This document shows, piece after piece, positions 50,428-61,918 of a stretch of DNA of 64,000 nucleotides. Both the position numbers and the translations under genes were made by a program. The first letter of the stretch is position 1. Each line of letters opens with the position of its first letter. Source of the DNA: Sipunculus nudus (Eukaryota > Annelida > Sipuncula > Golfingiida > Sipunculidae); the NCBI GenBank assembly GCA_026874595.1, contig CM049310.1:77431056-77495055 (forward strand). Direction: 5' to 3'. The notes below the pieces were generated by a model. It saw nothing but the letters and a program-made list of their open reading frames with translations. It made no database searches and was not told where the DNA came from.

Positions 50428-50929
50428 TGTCAGTAAGTAACCTGCTTAATTTGAAATTTTACAAAGATTTTATAGTGTTCTAAATTACATTTTTGATTTT
50501 CTGAATTCTTTTTATACAACATAGATTCCAAGGCAATCCGGCTCCATCAAAGTTTTGACCAGTAATTTTTCCAATAGACATCACTACTAGTCCTTGACAT
50601 GAATAATCTCATTCATTTTAATCTCGTAATAAGTGTTGTTATTGTTCAATGTTTATTGTTATTGTTCATTTGATTGCAAATAATTATTATCTTTAATATG
50701 AACATTTAGACTATACAATTTTATACAATAATTCAGTGACTACAAAGAGTGTTTCCTCTGTGGTGTGCTTGATCTCTTATTATGGCCCAAAGGAGCTCCA
50801 TGTCCAGGAGAGAGTTCTTCTCACAGTTCATTTCTGATAAACCATCTATTTAAGGCCACATCCCGAGTTCAGAAAAAAAGTCGAGATGTTCGATTTTGAG
50901 TTTGTTTTTAAGGCTGCTGCAATAAAAAC

Positions 50930-52100
50930 AGGATTTACAGTAATGTTCTTTCATACAGCTCACAGAATATAGGTGACACTGATATTATTTAAGGTTTCCA
51001 AGAAACTTTTACAGGAAGTTACCTGTATCTTAATCAAATTAGACTTTCTAGGTGCAACTGCAAAAAAATTATGCAAATCTTTTCAACAGTAAGCTCAAAT
51101 CATGTTCTTTCACATTTTAGGTTTCCATGGAGATTTGCCCAAGACTTCCCTGGATGTCACGATAGAATATTTTAGGGCTAGTGGATACAATTTGTTACCC
51201 GTCTGATTCACTGGGTGCTCAAAATCATGTTTTTGGTCAGTAGTACGAATAAATATAGGTTACCATGACCTAATTTCAGGTTTTCAAGGAGATTAAATTT
51301 GCCAAAGACTTCAATTGATGTTATAATAGAAGATTCTAGGGTTAGCAGATACAATATATGCCTCATCTGATACACTTGGTGCTCAAATTCATGTTTAATA
51401 GCTCATCCTTAGCAAAATATTGGTCACTATGACCTAATTTCATATTTCCAAGGAGATTTGCCTAGAAGCTCTGTGGATCTTTAGTTAAAAGTTTCAAGAT
51501 CTAACAGTTACGGTCTGTGCCCTCTTGACAGCTGGACTGCTTCATTAGAAAGTCTAAAAAAATTGAGAAAAAAAATTGTAAATATTAGAAAGAAATACTA
51601 GTTGTACCATCAGTCTTCAGGAAATGACGAAATACTTCATGATCAATATGCATGGAAAGAATCATGGCAATCAATGTATTAGTTATTCAGACTATGGAGC
51701 TTTTGTATCAAATTCATTATATTCTGGGGGGTATTTACAAGCCCAATAGCTCAAAGGATTTAGACTGCAGTGACCTAATTTCATTAGCCCACAGAGATTT
51801 TTTGAAGACCTCCCTGGAAAAAAAGTAAGAAGATTCTAGGTGAAACAGATAAGTTTTGTGCCTTGTCTGTCTGGGTGCTTAATATCAAGTTTTTGGCCAA
51901 TATCCTGCAATATAGGTGATCATGACCTAATTTCAGGTTTCCAAGGAGATCTTTTATGGACCTATATCGGTGGCCAGTTAGAACTTTCTAGGTCCAGCGG
52001 TTATGATTTATTCCTTGTTAACAGACAACCTGACTGACAGATAACGAACAAAGAGTGATCACTATAGCTTAGATGACTTTCAGTCAGCTCAGCTAAAAAA
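50930..52100 (+). repeat. Diverged family A tandem units with 3' end
   Basis: Four or five degenerate monomers (ATAGGT..C..TGACCTAATTTCAGGT phrases at about 50950, 51255, 51420, 51770 and 51912), ending CTTAGATGACTTTCAGTCAG then CTCAGCTAAAAAA. No 5' end found; 50428-50929 is unassigned. Confidence 0.65.
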
Positions 52101-52869
52101 CAGTATCTGTCACATATTGGATACAACAAAAATGGTCTTCAAGTGCAAAATAATTAACACTTATTATAAGCTAGTCATGGATAGGTGTAGCACAGGAAGG
52201 GCAGAAAACTAACTTTTTTTCCAGCATTTTAAAGCATTTTGACCAACAGCCAGACACAAGAAATCAGATTACTTAATAGAAAATAGTACCATGTATAGAT
52301 TTAAAGCAGATGATCACTACAAAAATGTAAGCAAATGTAACAAACAGAGATATTGATTCTATCATCATAAAATTACACATTGAGAATGGCAGGAGGAAAT
52401 AATGGTAGTTGAGGAGTCATCTCACAGTGTTTTGCAACAATTTCAAATGATTGTTTACAAATGTCAAAGGAATCATTGGTAATCAAAACATAATGCATAG
52501 TGGAAATTAAATAATTGAAGATACTCAGACTGTGAGTGGCCAGCATTTTTGGTAAAATGGGACTCAAAGGGCCGTGAGTTTTTTATTCCAAATCCTTTGG
52601 AACCTGAGACCAAAATAAGTTAAAATATGTATATATTGGTATAAAAGTAATGTATGGTGGGGTCTAAACTGACACCTGACTACATAAAATACAGTATGAG
52701 CACAGCATGATAAAGAATAGATGTCCTGCACAGATGTTTTTTTACCAGTACAAACAGCATGTAAGAGTATAAATATTCTGCACTCGAGACAGGCCATATG
52801 GTTTATGCTTAATGTATTCTGATTTATGTTAGGCCATTAGGAAAAAGTAGTTATATCAAAATCACTGAC
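52101..52869. other. Intron part next to module 2 exon b
   Basis: AT-rich; nothing recognised. Confidence 0.5.
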
Positions 52870-53045
52870 CTTTACATAAGCCACTAAACATTCCACTGCA
52901 GCTGATTTGTCAAAGTTGCTGACTGATAACTCGATCTTCTCAGGACATCTGGCTTGCAGAGTGTTTATTATACATTTGGAAGTTTCAATGCTGTCAATGG
53001 TTGGTGGGTGGCCAGCTCGAACTGCGCAGTCAGACCCAGTGTATC
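52870..53045 (-). CDS. Module 2, exon b
   Basis: 176 nt, phase 1 to 0. GYTGSDC closes the EGF; HPPTIDSIE, C-x9-C, SVSNF and ECLVAYVK follow. Donor AAG|gtcagt. The next intron, 5.0 kb, is filled with diverged family A repeats. Confidence 0.92.
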
Positions 53046-53797
53046 CTGTCAAAGAAGAAGTTATCTTAACCATAGCCATGAAGCCAGTTCTTCATTTCAT
53101 ATTAAACGCAAAATGATATCAGAGAATAATTATAACTGACCTATCCATCACAGCCTAAATGCTCCGCCCTTTTAACTTAATATTATAATGAGCCCCAAAA
53201 ATGCTCCTACACATATGGACCTCCATGCCCAGGGTAGCGAGATCCGATTATAACAAAAAAATGACGTTACAAAGGGTGATGGCGCATGACGTCGTATTGA
53301 CTGACATCACAAACTGGTATTACCTAACCACTGTTTACTATATCGCAGTCATATATGAACTGTGTTGCAATATATATTGGATTATTTGTCCCATACAATT
53401 TATGTGCCAGGTAAAACATTATTATTCACTCGGTAGTCACAGGAATGGCTCCCGCAACCTATAGCCTAGAAACATTTTATACTGTCTCCTTCGTATAGTA
53501 AAATATCCCAGAAAACATGACGACATGGGTACTGGTAGTATTTACAAACTACACGTGTACTGTTTGACAGAGCTCTGTCAAATTATGCAAAATTTTGTTT
53601 TTGTCAGTTGACTGACACTTTACAATGTTTAAGGTCACCTAATTGGTTGCTACTTAGTCCCATGCTTATGTTTATTCCTTGAATGAATATGAGATCAGGG
53701 TCGCATAGAGTTCATGGATAGGTCAATTATTATATGAATTTAAAGCCAGCTATTCACCTACCTTTTCTGTAGGATTTTTCTGATTTCTGGCTTACTC

Positions 53798-53838
<41 letters not shown>

Positions 53839-54976
53839 CCTCTAGGTAATTCCTTTTAAGAAAAATTCTTAAATTGCCTCTGTAAAGGATGTATGGGTTT
53901 GTTCATCAACAAGCTGTTTGTAAACACATCAATGTTGACAAATGGAAAAACCATGTAACCTAAGGTGGTAGGTTGATTGTATGCTGAATTTTAAAGGTCA
54001 CTAGTTGCAAAATGCCATATGCGAAACACTGGTTTGTCTGACTTGCTGCAAATTGTGCTTGGTGAATGTGTTTGGATTATTTTGGCTGGCTCCTACATGT
54101 GGATTTATTCAAAACAAACAGCCTGTGAGAGGTGGGATCGGCATTTTCTGGTCTATTTTTATTAACTGTTCAAGGGATTACCTTTAGTTAACAGACACCA
54201 GATATCAGAAAAGGCCCAATAATTTGAAGAAAAAAAATGTGTTTCTCCAGAAATAAGCAATTAAGTTAGATAGCTGGAATTCATAATATAGTCAGCAACA
54301 TGCCTGAAGACTGAGGAAACTAAGAACATTACTTGCTGTAATCCAAACTTCTAGGTTATCATTTGACTTTTGTCATGCAACTTCTCTGTTAGCTATGTCT
54401 TGGAAAAGCCCATTTTTGGTCTTGAACTGTCAGAAACCATGCCCAGTGTATCCTAAAGCGGAGGGGGATTTCCCATATTTTCAAACAAATTTGGAGAAAT
54501 TTGATATTTTCTTGTGAAGAAGCTATTCAATGCCATCTATCAGCCATTACATGAACTACTTATGAAAGAGCAATATGCTTGTAAGGAGAAACCTCAACCT
54601 TTTGAAACAGCACTAAAGATAATGGAAATTTGTGGATCTTTACAATAAAATTGGAAGGTCAGAATAAATCCCTAAGCTTTGAATGAACTGGAATATTTTA
54701 ATCATTTAATAACTTCACACTTGTGTATTAATACAGCTTTATGATATTCCCAGTGTACATGAATATATTTCTTGGTATGGCGAAATTAGTCAATATCAGA
54801 TACATTACAGTATATTTTGTAAGAAGTTTTGGTGATAATACCCTGCATATATGGAATATCACTAAACGTAGTAGTTTTTTTACAAGCATTATGTAAGCTG
54901 TTCATATTAATTGGCACACTGTCTTCTTTTTATAAATGTATTTAGTTCATTTATTGAGGTATAAATCTCATGTCAC
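53046..54976. other. Intron, module 2a to 2b
   Basis: 53200-53470 contains CpG-bearing words including ATGACGTCG (CRE-like) but no gene. An (AT)n tract lies at about 53802-53835. The rest is plain intron. Confidence 0.45.
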
Positions 54977-55046
54977 CTGTGTCACAAACACACTTCTGCT
55001 CCCTGTTACAACGTCCATGGCGACTGCACTGGTTCGGACACTGTGG
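54977..55046 (-). CDS. Module 2, exon a (EGF)
   Basis: 70 nt, phase 0 to 1. PQCPNQCSRHGRCNREQKC then VCDT plus split Gly. Acceptor cctcag, donor ACAG|gtgaca. All five expected cysteines are present. Confidence 0.9.
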
Positions 55047-55230
55047 CTGAGGAGAAAACATTGAAAATATACATATCATTACATATACATGTAAAACACT
55101 TTTTTTACAATTTGTGTTATATTTAACATGGATGTCAATGAAGCTGATCAAGGATCTGTCTTTGATCTGCATCTTAGAAAAGAATGAAATGGACCACAAG
55201 TTCAATGTATTCCTTTGGTGCAAATGTACT

Positions 55231-55263
<33 letters not shown>

Positions 55264-56377
55264 TCATTCTGACTAGAGTACTGCATAATATTTCAGTATT
55301 ACTTTAATAATGTACAATTTAATATTTAGAATTTAATTATATTTACAACAGCTAGCTCTATAATTAATAGGTTGAAAAAATTTATCTTTTAAATAGAGCA
55401 TTTAATTTTCAAATACTGTATGCGATTTTATAAATTTTATAAAGCTTTTATTCTAGTAAAATTTTAATTACATTCAACTAATTCATACAAAATTAAGATA
55501 TGTTTTAGATTATATCAAAATCAATTTTGTTAGTATTACATTTAAATAAATGTACATTACCCTGGTCTGAGGACAATAGGAGCACCGCATCTCAAAGATT
55601 CCCCGAGCACTCATCTGACCACTGACACGAATCTGTATCCAGTAACCATGCATGCGACCCCAAGTGAACTGATTGTACCATGTACTGACTGCAGGTACAG
55701 AACAGGTGACAGAGTCAGCTGTGACCACAGCATCAAACTCCTTTATGCCAACAGCTGATCCTGGCCAGCTACCTCCGTCTTGCTGTCAAAACAAGAAATG
55801 ACAAGTTTTTTGTATTTTATCATGACAGAATGAATGGTCATCACCGTTTTTTTTTTTTTTTTTCCTGTAATCAGTCACTGAAGGCAATTTAAATTTGAGT
55901 CTAGGTAAAAACAGGTTTTATGACATCATAAAACATAATATGATGAAAACTTCTGTTATTCAAGAGTTATTCAGTCTTCTGTATTAAACCAAGAGTAAAA
56001 TATACTTGTTTAAGGTAATGAGCATAGCCATGTTGAATGTATACTGCAACACTCGCTTTTTATCTCTCTGTCACTCTGTCCCTGGTGATATCTTGGACTT
56101 CGATTGTCGTCCTTGAAGTTTAAATATACCCTGGTCTCAGACTTATAAGCTTGTGGCCCTTGGTGTTCCTTAAACCACTAGGGGGAAAATCACTTGTTCA
56201 CTTGTCTATACAGAACACAAAATTCCAAACTGGTGATTAACTGGTCTAGTGGGTGTTTATTTGGAAACCAGATAAGATCATACTATGGAGAGTAAAATAA
56301 TGCAAACAAATACTTCATATTAACTCAGTTAACATATCAATTAATGTTACACTCTATGCTCCTGTTACCTCACTTAC
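55047..56377. other. Introns either side of module 1 exon c
   Basis: 55047-55560 holds an (AT)n tract at about 55235-55261. 55783-56377 holds a T run at 55847-55863. No other feature. Confidence 0.6.
55561..55782 (-). CDS. Module 1, exon c
   Basis: 222 nt, phase 0 to 0. Starts QDGGSWPGS, carries TCSVP in place of ECPVP, then the FTWGRMHGYWIQIRV strand and RCSYCPQTR at the donor (AGG|gtaatg). Confidence 0.92.
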
Positions 56378-56553
56378 CTTCACATAGGCTACCAGACACT
56401 TGACAGTCTGAGACCTATCAAAGTTGCTGACTCTGAGAACAATCCTGGTGGGGCATACTGCTTGAGCATTGTCCAGAACACATGGTGTGGTTGTGAAACC
56501 ATCAATGACTGGTGGCTGGCCACTCTGGATGGCGCAGTCAGGGCCTGAGTAAC
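56378..56553 (-). CDS. Module 1, exon b (EGF end + domain first half)
   Basis: 176 nt, phase 1 to 0. Begins with the split Gly then YSGPDC (EGF cysteine 6), then GQPPVIDGF, a C-x9-C pair, a RVSNF strand and KCLVAYVK at the donor (AAG|gtaagt). This is the typical form of the exon. Confidence 0.92.
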
Positions 56554-57952
56554 CTTGATAAAAAAAAATCTGTTCAACCCACCATTATCAAGTTAAACAT
56601 TTCTGGCATGCATGATGTTGCCATACAATTATCTATATATGTGGCAGCTGGTCTCAATTACCATCTAAAAATGCAATCTTGTCTTGGATCCCCACCAGGG
56701 GTCATACTCTTATAGTTTTTGCTTACCAGGTCACCCTTGTCACAATACTTCTTTTCATTTAGTCAAATTTTACAGGTTGCTGCTTTCCAAACAGGTTCTT
56801 TGCCATCTTATTTTTGTTTTTAAAAGAGAACCTCTTTTTAGTTTTGGTCATATCATACTACTTCTTTTCCTGAGTTAAGGTTGACAGACTGTGAGATAGC
56901 AAAGAATAAGACACACTATGCTGGAGAGGAAAAGGGAGGTTCTTACTTGATTTATTAAATATCTTCTTGTATCAACAAGTTTTTTCATGTGGTTCAATAT
57001 GCGTGTGCCTGAAACCAGTTTTACTAGGACACTTAGATACTGACAAAATACTCGTTAACACTGGACGTCCTCTAGCACATATTTGGAAGAGCTAAGTAGG
57101 TGGTGTCATGAGTCACTGCCTTGTTCAATGAATAAGCTGATCTTTGGCATGAATTTTCCTCATACTGGCCGAGTATAATATAAAGATTATTCTCCTTAGA
57201 ATCACGATCATGCTCCTAATTTGAAAAAGCTCTGACAATATCAATGTACCACAAAACTTTCTAAGATATCTACCTAAACATTTCTAATCATATTGCTCAG
57301 TTTGTTAGCAATAATACTTATCATAAAACCATATTAATTTGGTCTGCAATGTATTTCCAACATTTTAGGCTCACATGAGAAGACTGAAGGATAGATTTCT
57401 AGATTGTTTAAAAACCAAAATTAATGTCTTTTTCATTATGTTTTTCTTACCTTTTAATAAATATGATAATAATAAATTCTTCAAATTTCACATTTCCAAT
57501 TTTCTTGTTTCAAATTAGGGTGATCTTATCAAAATGTGAGTTAAAGTTTTTCATAAACCATAATAGAAATAATATAAAAAAAGAGCATGCTAATACAGAT
57601 GCATGTATTGCTTGTACTGAGCAATCTTATAAGAAAATAACTGGATCTTTTTTTCTTGAGAATCAAATCCATCTGATATTCTTAGCAGTTTGCACAAGCA
57701 CAATTGCATACCTAACTTCAGTAGGCCAGAAAAAGTCAAAAGAATTACACAGTAAGTCAAGTAATGGAAAATCTGACTTTTTCTCAAGGGTTTCAAAACC
57801 GTACTGGTAGGTAATGTTAGCAGATTAAATTTTAGTCACATCCAATAAACCACTTTTCAACCAAGTGTTTTTTTATAATGTAATAATTAACTGTTACAAA
57901 TTTACTTAACTGTTCAATTGTATTAACAGGCTAAAGAAACAAGTTCCTTTCA
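56554..57952. other. Intron part, module 1a to 1b
   Basis: 1.4 kb of AT-rich sequence. Plus-strand 57424-57810 is open for 128 codons but low-complexity in character and not recognised. Confidence 0.45.
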
Positions 57953-60578
57953 AAACAAGGGACCTATGGGTCACAGCGCTCAGCTGTTATAAATGATAAA
58001 AAAATATGATTTAGAAATGAGGCACATGCTGGTTTTGTGTGGTAATAAGTATAAGCTGTATTATGAGTTGTTGTTGTTATGCTTATGTATGATTTTGATA
58101 GTACCTTTGGAGACAGAGAAGAGAATTGATTTCATTTATTTTATTAACAAATGGAGTACTATTGTCACACAGATTTTGACTTGGCCATATAACTTATAAG
58201 CAGAACATATAATATAAGAGTTTAACTATTTATTAAAAAAATTACAAATATTGTCCCAGATATAATTTTAATAAAAAATAATAAGAGAATCGTATGATTT
58301 TTAAAATGTAATATAACTGAAATGATTATTAAAATAATATTAAAGAATATATTCATGAATGCATTCATGAATACATTTGGAAAGTATTTGCACTGGTATT
58401 CATACACTTTCATTTTTACCTGAATTCCCATTCTTTATGCAAGAAATTTTATAATGGAGTACATATTCATATTCGTATTTAAATACAATTGCAAAGTATT
58501 CCCACCATGTCTGGTATTTATTCAGTTTTCACCAAACAATGGTGTTGAGAATCCAGAATGTACAAAATTCATACATTTAAATAATGATCATAAGTACCTG
58601 GTTTTATGGCTTTTATTTATATTAAAAAAAATAAATGTGATATATTCATTTTGGACTAATTTCACATCAATGTACACACTAGACACAGTAGGAATCTAGA
58701 TTAATATTATCAACTGCATCTTTGTCTATCATTAATTTCCTTCATATGATCCCTAATGATTAGTAATGAATAATATGATTTACTTTTTTATTATTAAAAT
58801 TGAACTGAAAAATGCCATAGGTGACTGCATGGTGTTATTTGGAATACGTGACATTCTATCCATCGATACAAGATTCTTATATCATCAGTAACTGCAAGTT
58901 AATTCCCTATTATTATAAACTAACAAATTCCTTTTCTATTTTTCTTTAATTTGTTATTAAAAACCAATAAAAATTGATGAATTTATGGTTTATTGTTATG
59001 TTGTTGGTTAAAACTACTAGATGAGTTGGGTTGGACACCTGGATCAACTGTGGCTGGCCATAAGCTGCCTGGCTGCCCCAGTATATGCCTCGCCTCAAGA
59101 GTGCATAATTTGCCGAAAGTTCAACAAGGTCAGCATACAGGTGACTCAAGAGTGGCTGGAGAGAGCCAAGGTCTGACATGGTCTCATAAAAACATTTATA
59201 AAAGCTACAATTTATGGCCAATTTCTTTCAGCTTTCTAAACTAAAAAGCTGAAATCCTTATGTGTGCATGATATGAAAATTATATAAACAGAGCTCACAT
59301 GAAACAAAAGTGAAATGGTGAAAGTTGGGCAAAATTTAAGGTACTAATTTTATATTTATACTAATAACTTATAAATATTTAAAAATTCAGAACTAATTTC
59401 GGGTATTCAATTGAATCTTGATTAAATAATGTTACATCCCTGACAAAAAACCTCTAGCTTCAGCAAGCCCCTTGTTAAGGGAGTAAATATATTTCTTGAT
59501 TTTTTACAAAGTGCATTATGTTTGGGCCCATAACTTAAAACAATTACTCAATACTGACATCATTTCTGGCATGTGCACAGAGAAGGTATAGAAAAACATG
59601 TATATTATATATGATTAAAGTCAGATCAGTGGTTTTGATATTAGGCAGTATTGAAGTGTAACAATGGGTTTTTAATTGAAAAATGAAGTTTTTCATTAAT
59701 ATCTCACAGGTATTAAGTCCTAGTGACCAAATTCTTGGCATGGTAGGGAATTTTGGAGACATCTAATTGTATGCCAAATTTTAGGAACTGAGAGCTTAAG
59801 CTGGGGAGCTGAGCTCTTTCAAACTGCATAACACTAGCCTGATGTAAACAATATGTTACAAGATGCTTGAAAACTTGAATAAAATCTACAGTTTTTGATC
59901 AACTGGTTTCAAATTTTTGGTGTTAACAGACAAAATGCTAACAAAAACATGCTGAGAAAATTAAATCCACAGTACTTACAGGAAAAAAATGTGCCATGGT
60001 CAAAGTTAAGCAAAATTTAAGGTACCAATTTTTTATTTTTGTTAATGTTTTAAAAAATTTAAAAGATTTTGATCTAATTTTGGGGATACAATTTAATTTT
60101 GATTAATCAAAGTTATATTACTTGAAAAAAAGTCCATAGCTTGTACAAGTTTTGTGTTAAGTGATCAAATATCTTTCCTGATTTTTTACAAAATGCATTA
60201 TGTTCTGGCCCATAACTTTCTTAAATTATATAATACAGACATAATTTCTGGCATGTACATAGGAACTATATAGAGGAATATTTATTGTAAATATGAGGAA
60301 AAACAGATGAGTGGTTTTGATATTAGGCAGCCCTGAAGTGTGAAAATAGGTATTTAATAAAAAATTAAGGTTTTCCTTAATTTCTCAAAGGAACAAAGTC
60401 GCAAAGACCCAGTTTTCGGCTTGGTAGGAGATCTTGGGGACATCTAACACTATACCGAATTTTGGATTCCTAGGTCTTACGGTTTCAAAACGTGCCACAT
60501 CTACGGACAGACGGACGGACGGACAGACAACGGACCATGACTATAGCTCAGATGACTTACAGTCAGCCGAGCTAAAAA
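57953..60578 (+). mobile_element. Long HINE/pearl-like element, copy 2
   Basis: Matches 8271-10906 end to end in the same orientation, with scattered substitutions and small indels. The (ACGG)n tract is much shorter (about 60505-60527). The 3' inverted repeat carries one change (CAGCCGAGC); the TGACT-TAC-AGTCA hairpin is intact. Confidence 0.8.
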
Positions 60579-60691
60579 TCTGCTGCTGTTATTATAATTC
60601 AGGTCCAGACACAAAAAGAATGAATATGGGAACTTAGTCATGACATCATTCTAAAATTTATATCATTATTGCTCTACTAAATAATACATAC

Positions 60692-60761
60692 CTGGATCAC
60701 AGTCACATTGCTGATCCCTATAACAGCGCCCATGGCCACTGCAGTTATTTGCACACTGGGG
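60692..60761 (-). CDS. Module 1, exon a (EGF cysteines 1-5)
   Basis: 70 nt, phase 0 to 1, acceptor ctcag and donor CCAG|gtatgt. Encodes PQCANNCSGHGRCYRDQQC and then DCDP, with the Gly codon split across the next intron. N-C-S forms a possible N-glycosylation sequon. The following intron is 4.1 kb and holds the second long HINE-like copy, which ends 113 bp from this exon's donor side. Confidence 0.9.
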
Positions 60762-61122
60762 CTGAGTTGAAATTAAACAAACTTATTATTTTGATATGAT
60801 CACAGTTAATAGCAAATTAGTTTCTATAACAGCTTCAGTATCTCACATAAATTTACCATCCAAAGGGAAGTCTACCATAGACAAATAGGATTAGATTTAT
60901 CTGGTATCACATATGATAGTTTACCATGACCCGAGTCTCTTATTTGTACATCATCAGAAATGTATGACATGATAATGAGGTGTATTATTCTAATAATGAG
61001 AAGAGACTTTCAACAAGCTAGGTCATGTTTTTTTTCTAAATGATTTTGAAAAAAAAAAAACTGAGTTTCCCTTCTATTAATGCATAATAATGATTTCTTT
61101 AAAACACACTGTTTTTACATAC
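60762..61122. other. Intron, module 0c to 1a
   Basis: 361 bp with an A run near 61050; nothing recognised. Confidence 0.55.
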
Positions 61123-61350
61123 CTTTGTGGCAGGGCAATAGAGGCAGTTCATTTGATAGATTGCCCGTGCACTAATTTTTTGATGCCCCTGAACACGAAG
61201 CTGGATGGAGTAACCGTGCCACTGACCCCAGGTATATCTGTTAAACCAGGTGCCCACTGCTGGAACTGGACATGTGACCGTGTCACCACTCACACTCCCC
61301 AGGACCTCATTTGGTGTGGGTGTCGCAGGCCAAGTCCCATCAGCTCCTCT
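61123..61350 (-). CDS. Module 0, exon c (domain second half; first exon in window)
   Basis: Acceptor cag at 61351-61353, donor gt (AAG|gtatgt) at 61121-61122. It encodes 76 residues, phase 0 to 0. It is the only c exon longer than 222 nt: two extra codons lie in the loop after the QLRVQG strand (HQKIS in place of a shorter loop). The CPVP, WHGY and NCLYCP signatures are present, but the Trp of HGYW is Ser. The upstream a and b exons are not found between here and position 64000. Confidence 0.9.
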
Positions 61351-61526
61351 CTGAATCATTAAAATATATAAAATATATCAATATGTTAAATAAACAAGGG
61401 ACCCATGCTGGTGCTCAGCTGAAGTTAACCTTGACTGAAAAAATCTTACATAATAACAAACGGAGATATACAGCCTGAGAATAAAAGGTAACATAGGCTA
61501 AGGTATGTTGATAAGACAGGTTTGAA

Positions 61527-61721
61527 TTAAAGAGTAAAGAATAGTTGCAATAATATTTTGTGATCTGACCATGTGTTTTCTAATGGTTTAACTGAAGCAT
61601 GTGAGCAGTTTGTAAACACAAGATCTATACTATTACCATGATCATTGGTTGGCTCTTTGATAAGTTGTTGACAGTTCAGCAGTTCACACATTTGTTCAAT
61701 GAGATCCAAATTTTTTATCAT
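61527..61721 (-). pseudogene. LINE endonuclease fragment
   Basis: Minus-strand translation contains LIKEPTNDHGNSIDLVFTN and later SDHKILL, the typical core of the AP-type endonuclease of CR1/Jockey/RTE-like LINEs (GN-xLDLVFTN and SDHK motifs). Only about 60 residues remain, with no reverse transcriptase nearby. A truncated insertion upstream of the first exon in the window. Confidence 0.7.
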
Positions 61722-61918
61722 ACCATTTTTTTTAAATTTTATAAACTGTATACAGTTGCAATTAAACTATACAGGTGCACAGGTGCAAGTACTCAATTGA
61801 GGGGGGGGCAGCAAGTTATAACATCTCTCCATATACATACAGGATAAGAAATTTAATTCAACAGTGCTTACAGGAAGAAAAAGTTTATTCACATTTATTG
61901 AATATTTAACAAGGGAAT

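Larger units (their letters stand above)
151..61350 (-). other. Giant modular EGF / IPT-TIG-like extracellular protein gene (38 exons, both ends missing)
   Basis: Minus-strand gene made of three exon types in fixed order: a (70 nt), b (176 nt), c (222 nt), phases 0-1-0. Read in order they stay open through 12 full 156-residue modules plus a leading c exon and a trailing a exon. Each module has a six-cysteine EGF (C-x3-C-x5-C-x5-C-x-C-x8-C, tenascin/teneurin style) and then about 125 residues with six more cysteines: PPxI, Cx9C, a V/A-x-N-F strand, CLVxYVK, then W-P, CPVP, a W-rich HGYWIQI strand and DCxYCP. The strand pattern fits an Ig-like IPT/TIG fold; that is inference. Predicted to be secreted or on the cell surface, perhaps adhesion, matrix or recognition; no ligand or catalytic motif is visible. 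The first exon here begins at a splice acceptor and the last ends at a donor, so N- and C-terminal parts lie outside. VWDE-like, tenascin-like or IPT-containing proteins are candidates to compare. Confidence 0.88.

Noticed and set aside
57424-57810. 128-codon plus-strand frame
   Set aside because: AT-driven composition, no motif, overlaps an unrelated minus-strand frame; not supported as a gene.
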